Source: Clostridiales bacterium (GTDB lineage Bacteria > Bacillota > Clostridia > Saccharofermentanales > Saccharofermentanaceae). Taken from it: a stretch of 64,000 nt of DNA. The position numbers and the translations under genes are program-made. A model generated the notes under the pieces. The model was given only the letters and a program-made list of their open reading frames with translations, had not been told where the DNA came from and made no database searches. Shown one piece after another: positions 61,847 through 64,000 of this stretch. Where the stretch lies: assembly GCA_017617995.1 (NCBI GenBank), contig JAFZVE010000049.1, positions 124,001 to 188,000 of the forward strand. Direction: 5' to 3'. Positions within the stretch are counted from its first letter, which is position 1, and each line of letters begins with the position of its first letter.

Positions 61847-63091
61847 TCATGACAGCTGATCCTCTGTGTAATATCCGCTATCGATCAGGACTTCTTTGTA
61901 GTTGTTCTTGTCCGCAAAGATCGGAGCTACAAGAAAAGAGGGGACATTGATTACGCCGTTGTTGTAGGTGGACGTGTCGTTTATCTCCACTTCGGCACCG
62001 GTCAGGATCTGCTCCACCATCAGAACCGTCCGGTCAACCAGGCTGCGTGTATCCTTAAAGACGGACATTGACTGCTTCCCGTTGAGGATGTTCTTCATGT
62101 TGGCAAGATCGCAGTCCTGTCCCGTGATGACAGGGTAGTTTCCGACATACATGGCTTCGAGTGAGTTGGTGACGCCGAGGGCCGTGGAGTCGTTCGAGCA
62201 AAGCACGGCGTCAAGAACTGCTCCATCGCTGTAAAACGAGCTGATGATCGCGTCCATACGATTCTGCGCGTCTTCTGTTCTCCAGGCGGATGTTGCCACG
62301 TCCTGAAAATCGACCTGCCCGGATCTCACGACGAGTTTTCCGGAGTCGATGTAGGGCCGGAGCACGTCCATCGCGCCGCTATAGAAGAACACGGCGTTAA
62401 AGTCGCCCGGATCCCCGGCAAAGATCTCCAGGTTATACGGCCCGTCGCTGTAGTCGAGATCCAGATTTTGACGGATGTATTCCCCTTGGATCAGCCCGGC
62501 CATATAGTTATCAAAGCTCGCGTAGTACGTCACGCCTTCCGTATCCCAGATCAGGCGGTCGTAAGCGATGACCGGGATATTTGCCGCCTGGGCCTCCTCG
62601 ACCACGTTGCCGAGGGAGAAGCCGTCGATCGGAGCGATGACGAGGACCTTACAGCCTGAATTGATCATAGACTCGATCTGACTGTTCTGAATGGAGACGT
62701 CGTTATCAGCATACTGCAGGTCGACAGTATAACCGTCCTCTTCGAGCTGCCGCTTCAGATTCTTGCCATCTTCATCCCATCTCCGTAGTAATTTGGTCGG
62801 CATCGAGATTCCGACCTTCTGGCCGTTTCCGCCGTCCAGCGGGTCCGTGGGATCAGGCTGGGCGAAGGGGTCATCGGTGGGATCAGTCTTATCCGTCGGA
62901 TCAGAAGGATCGGACGGATCGCCCGGAATGTCCGTATCGTCTGTCTCGTCGGTATCGATGACTTCTGTCTTCGTAGTCTTCTTTACTTTCTTTTTCTTCT
63001 TCGTAGTCTCTTCACTCTTGCCGCAGGCACAAAGACCGAGGCTCAGGACGAGCGCGGCCGTGAGGATCAGGCTGATGAAACGCTTACACAT
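61847..63091 (-). CDS. Sugar-binding lipoprotein (ribose/xylose-type)
   Basis: A 414-residue substrate-binding protein of the periplasmic-binding-protein family 1 type. Signal peptide with lipobox L20-C21-A22-C23. A Lys-rich then Asp-Pro-Thr linker follows (about 26-88). The binding fold starts near residue 90 (KVGISMPTKLLRRWDEDGKNL) with QIESMINSGCKVLVIAPIDG and IPVIAYDRLI, as in xylose or multiple-monosaccharide binding proteins (ChvE-like). No transporter ATPase or permease is adjacent; the next gene is a diguanylate cyclase. It may therefore act as an extracellular sensor part rather than in uptake. Confidence 0.85.
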   Translation of the reverse strand: MCKRFISLILTAALVLSLGLCACGKSEETTKKKKKVKKTTKTEVIDTDETDDTDIPGDPSDPSDPTDKTDPTDDPFAQPDPTDPLDGGNGQKVGISMPTKLLRRWDEDGKNLKRQLEEDGYTVDLQYADNDVSIQNSQIESMINSGCKVLVIAPIDGFSLGNVVEEAQAANIPVIAYDRLIWDTEGVTYYASFDNYMAGLIQGEYIRQNLDLDYSDGPYNLEIFAGDPGDFNAVFFYSGAMDVLRPYIDSGKLVVRSGQVDFQDVATSAWRTEDAQNRMDAIISSFYSDGAVLDAVLCSNDSTALGVTNSLEAMYVGNYPVITGQDCDLANMKNILNGKQSMSVFKDTRSLVDRTVLMVEQILTGAEVEINDTSTYNNGVINVPSFLVAPIFADKNNYKEVLIDSGYYTEDQLS

Positions 63092-63125
63092 ATCAATTCC
63101 CTTCCTTTTTCAGACGTAAGCATGG

Positions 63126-63202
63126 GGCACAGTGCTTTTCACACGTAAATATGGGTATAGTGCTTCTGGCACGTAAACAGGGGCCACAGTGCTTGTCTCG
63201 CA
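63126..63202 (+). repeat. Degenerate tandem repeat containing AGTGCTT
   Basis: Three units with AGTGCTT at 63131, 63159 and 63188 (period 28-29) share GGG-ACAGTGCTT and CACGTAAA. Only the first has the full AGTGCTTTT 9-mer. They lie between the sugar-binding gene and the SCIFF promoter. Confidence 0.55.
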
Positions 63203-63244
63203 GTTTCCATGTCTATTATATACCGTGCGCGCGCTTTTTAACAG

Positions 63245-63273
63245 TTGACACTCTTACTGGTGCATGCTAATAT
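63245..63273 (+). promoter_or_regulatory. Sigma-A promoter of SCIFF gene
   Basis: TTGACA (63245-63250), a 17-bp spacer and TAATAT (63268-63273): near-consensus and 33 bp before the start codon. This suggests strong, constitutive expression of the precursor. Confidence 0.85.
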
Positions 63274-63306
63274 TCTTGTAGCATTTTAAGAAAGAGGTAC
63301 ACTTTC

Positions 63307-63453
63307 ATGGAGCATATCAAGACTGTAGAAACACGTAACCTTTGCGAGAGCGCGAAGAAGGGCGGTTGCGGCGAGTGCCAGACATCCTGCCAGTCTGCTT
63401 GTAAGACTTCCTGCGGTATCGCAAACCAGAAGTGCGAGAGCGAGAAGAAGTAA
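63307..63453 (+). CDS. scfA: SCIFF ranthipeptide precursor
   Basis: A 48-residue ribosomal peptide precursor for thioether (ranthipeptide) modification. The sequence begins MEHIKTVETRNL and contains the near-invariant core GGCGECQTSCQSACKTSC, then NQKCE. SCIFF stands for six cysteines in forty-five residues. Here there are seven: C13, C21, C24, C28, C32, C36 and C43, with C13 being the extra one in the leader. Start ATG 63307 has AAGAGGT upstream. The modifying radical SAM enzyme follows after a terminator, the standard arrangement across Clostridia. The biological role of the mature peptide is still unclear. Confidence 0.97.
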   Translation: MEHIKTVETRNLCESAKKGGCGECQTSCQSACKTSCGIANQKCESEKK

Positions 63454-63481
63454 TCCCGCTTTCCGTAAGCTGAAAAGAACG

Positions 63482-63519
63482 GCTGTCTTTGAGCCTTTAC
63501 GCGCAAAGACAGCTTTTTT
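63482..63519 (+). terminator. Terminator between SCIFF and its maturase
   Basis: A perfect 10-bp stem, GCTGTCTTTG (63482-63491) with CAAAGACAGC (63504-63513), then T6. It probably allows much more precursor than enzyme to be made through partial read-through. Confidence 0.9.
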
Positions 63520-63637
63520 ATTCTGAGCCGGCGTGGATGAGGGCGATGCGTAGACGGGCCCCAAGGACGAGGGCGATCAGGCCCCTCGCGAAAAATGATG
63601 CAGCCGGCGATCCCGATGATGAGGGTGAGGTTCTGAC

Positions 63638-64000
63638 ATGATACATCAATACAAACTCGGTGGATACAATATCGTGATGGACGTCTGTTCCGGCGCGCTG
63701 CACGTCGTGGACGATCTGTCCTACGACATTATCGCGGGACTCGATGAGATCTACTCCCATCAGGAGAAGCTCGATCGTCAGAACGACGGGAAATCCTGCG
63801 GCATGATCGATATCGAGACGCTCGCGGAGCGCGTGCTCTACAAAGTGCAGAAGAAGTACGAGGGCAGCGAGATGGGCGATCCTGACGAGATCCGCGAGTG
63901 CTATGAGCAGATCATGGAACTCAAGAAGAACGGCAAGCTCTTCACGCGTGATGATTACGAGCCGATGGCGGGTGAACTGAAGGCCCGTACTTCCGGCGTG
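63638..64000 (+). CDS. scfB: SCIFF radical SAM maturase (partial, 5' end)
   Basis: The first 121 residues of the enzyme expected to install thioether bridges in the SCIFF precursor. The opening MIHQYKLGGYNIVMDVCSGALHVVDDLSYDII is highly characteristic of this family. The visible part is the N-terminal precursor-recognition region, and the radical SAM Cys motif and SPASM domain would lie beyond the window. GAGGT is just upstream of ATG 63638. The gene runs off the right edge. Confidence 0.95.
   Translation, partial: MIHQYKLGGYNIVMDVCSGALHVVDDLSYDIIAGLDEIYSHQEKLDRQNDGKSCGMIDIETLAERVLYKVQKKYEGSEMGDPDEIRECYEQIMELKKNGKLFTRDDYEPMAGELKARTSGV

Larger units (their letters stand above)
1693..63139. 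repeat. Dispersed 9-mer AAAAGCACT (19 exact copies)
   Basis: Forward copies start at 10807, 23504, 26138, 30178, 34913, 43478, 45088, 45693, 46472, 48819, 50868 and 57301. Reverse copies (AGTGCTTTT) start at 1693, 6045, 8016, 20372, 26153, 48485 and 63131. About 0.5 copies are expected in 64 kb on two strands at even base use. The base before AAAA is G or C in most copies. Copies lie in both coding and intergenic DNA and in several reading frames. Near matches such as AGAAGCACT also occur. The span given covers the first to last copy. Confidence 0.85.

Overview
The window looks like chromosomal DNA of an anaerobic Clostridia-type Bacillota, probably from a gut or rumen habitat. The evidence is a SCIFF/ScfB ranthipeptide locus, pyruvate formate-lyase with its activase, RNase J, a long-form ribosome hibernation factor, a Ktr-type potassium system, many lipoproteins with Gly-Cys lipoboxes, and strong AGGAGG-type ribosome binding sites. 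Base composition is near 50% GC. Genus cannot be fixed from sequence alone. No rRNA, CRISPR array, insertion sequence or complete prophage was seen.

Layout. 1-5.98 kb: a lipoprotein, then a probable integrated island bounded by a 46-nt tRNA-Thr 3' fragment (854-899) and the intact tRNA-Thr (5902-5977). The island carries an ECF-type sigma factor with its membrane partner and two AAA/DUF4143 ATPases, each with its own repeat-type operator. 6.1-12.2 kb: rpmE, a minus-strand potassium operon (ktrB, ktrA, small membrane protein, kdpD-like, kdpE) and tRNA-Ser. 12.4-26.5 kb: a zinc-ribbon membrane protein, GH36-type glycosidase, trmB, a zinc-ribbon protein, hpf, a large lipoprotein followed by an Lgt-family gene, a two-gene ABC exporter, an aldo/keto reductase with Fe-S motifs, and rpsU. 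26.5-44.9 kb: an LRR lipoprotein, a MacB/FtsX-type ABC system behind a clear promoter/operator, recJ-relA, three tandem membrane-anchored paralogs (two ending in YARHG domains), RNase J with an unusual N-terminal extension, and a 3D-domain cell-wall protein. 44.9-55.5 kb: an array of covarying hairpins, a heterodimeric ABC exporter, a fold-back element, a second LRR lipoprotein, pyruvate kinase and a zinc-ribbon/membrane pair. 55.5-64 kb: pflB-pflA, a beta-lactamase-like serine hydrolase, a sugar-binding lipoprotein followed by a diguanylate cyclase, and the SCIFF precursor with the start of its radical SAM maturase, cut by the window end.

How the genes work together. Much of the window is cell-envelope and stress biology: potassium uptake with its sensor, the stringent response (relA), ribosome hibernation, several peptide/drug-type ABC exporters and anchored surface proteins. 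Energy metabolism appears as glycolytic pyruvate kinase and pyruvate formate-lyase, which fits a fermentative anaerobe.

The most unusual observations are at the DNA level. First, the 9-mer AAAAGCACT occurs at least 19 times on the two strands, where about 0.5 would be expected. It is found in genes in several reading frames and in intergenic DNA, and once as an inverted pair forming a hairpin. This suggests a genome-wide recognition word, such as a Chi-like, uptake-like or other iterated signal. Second, an intergenic array at 45213-45501 contains five units of about 62 bp whose hairpin stems change sequence while keeping base pairing. Neither is explained by the annotated genes.
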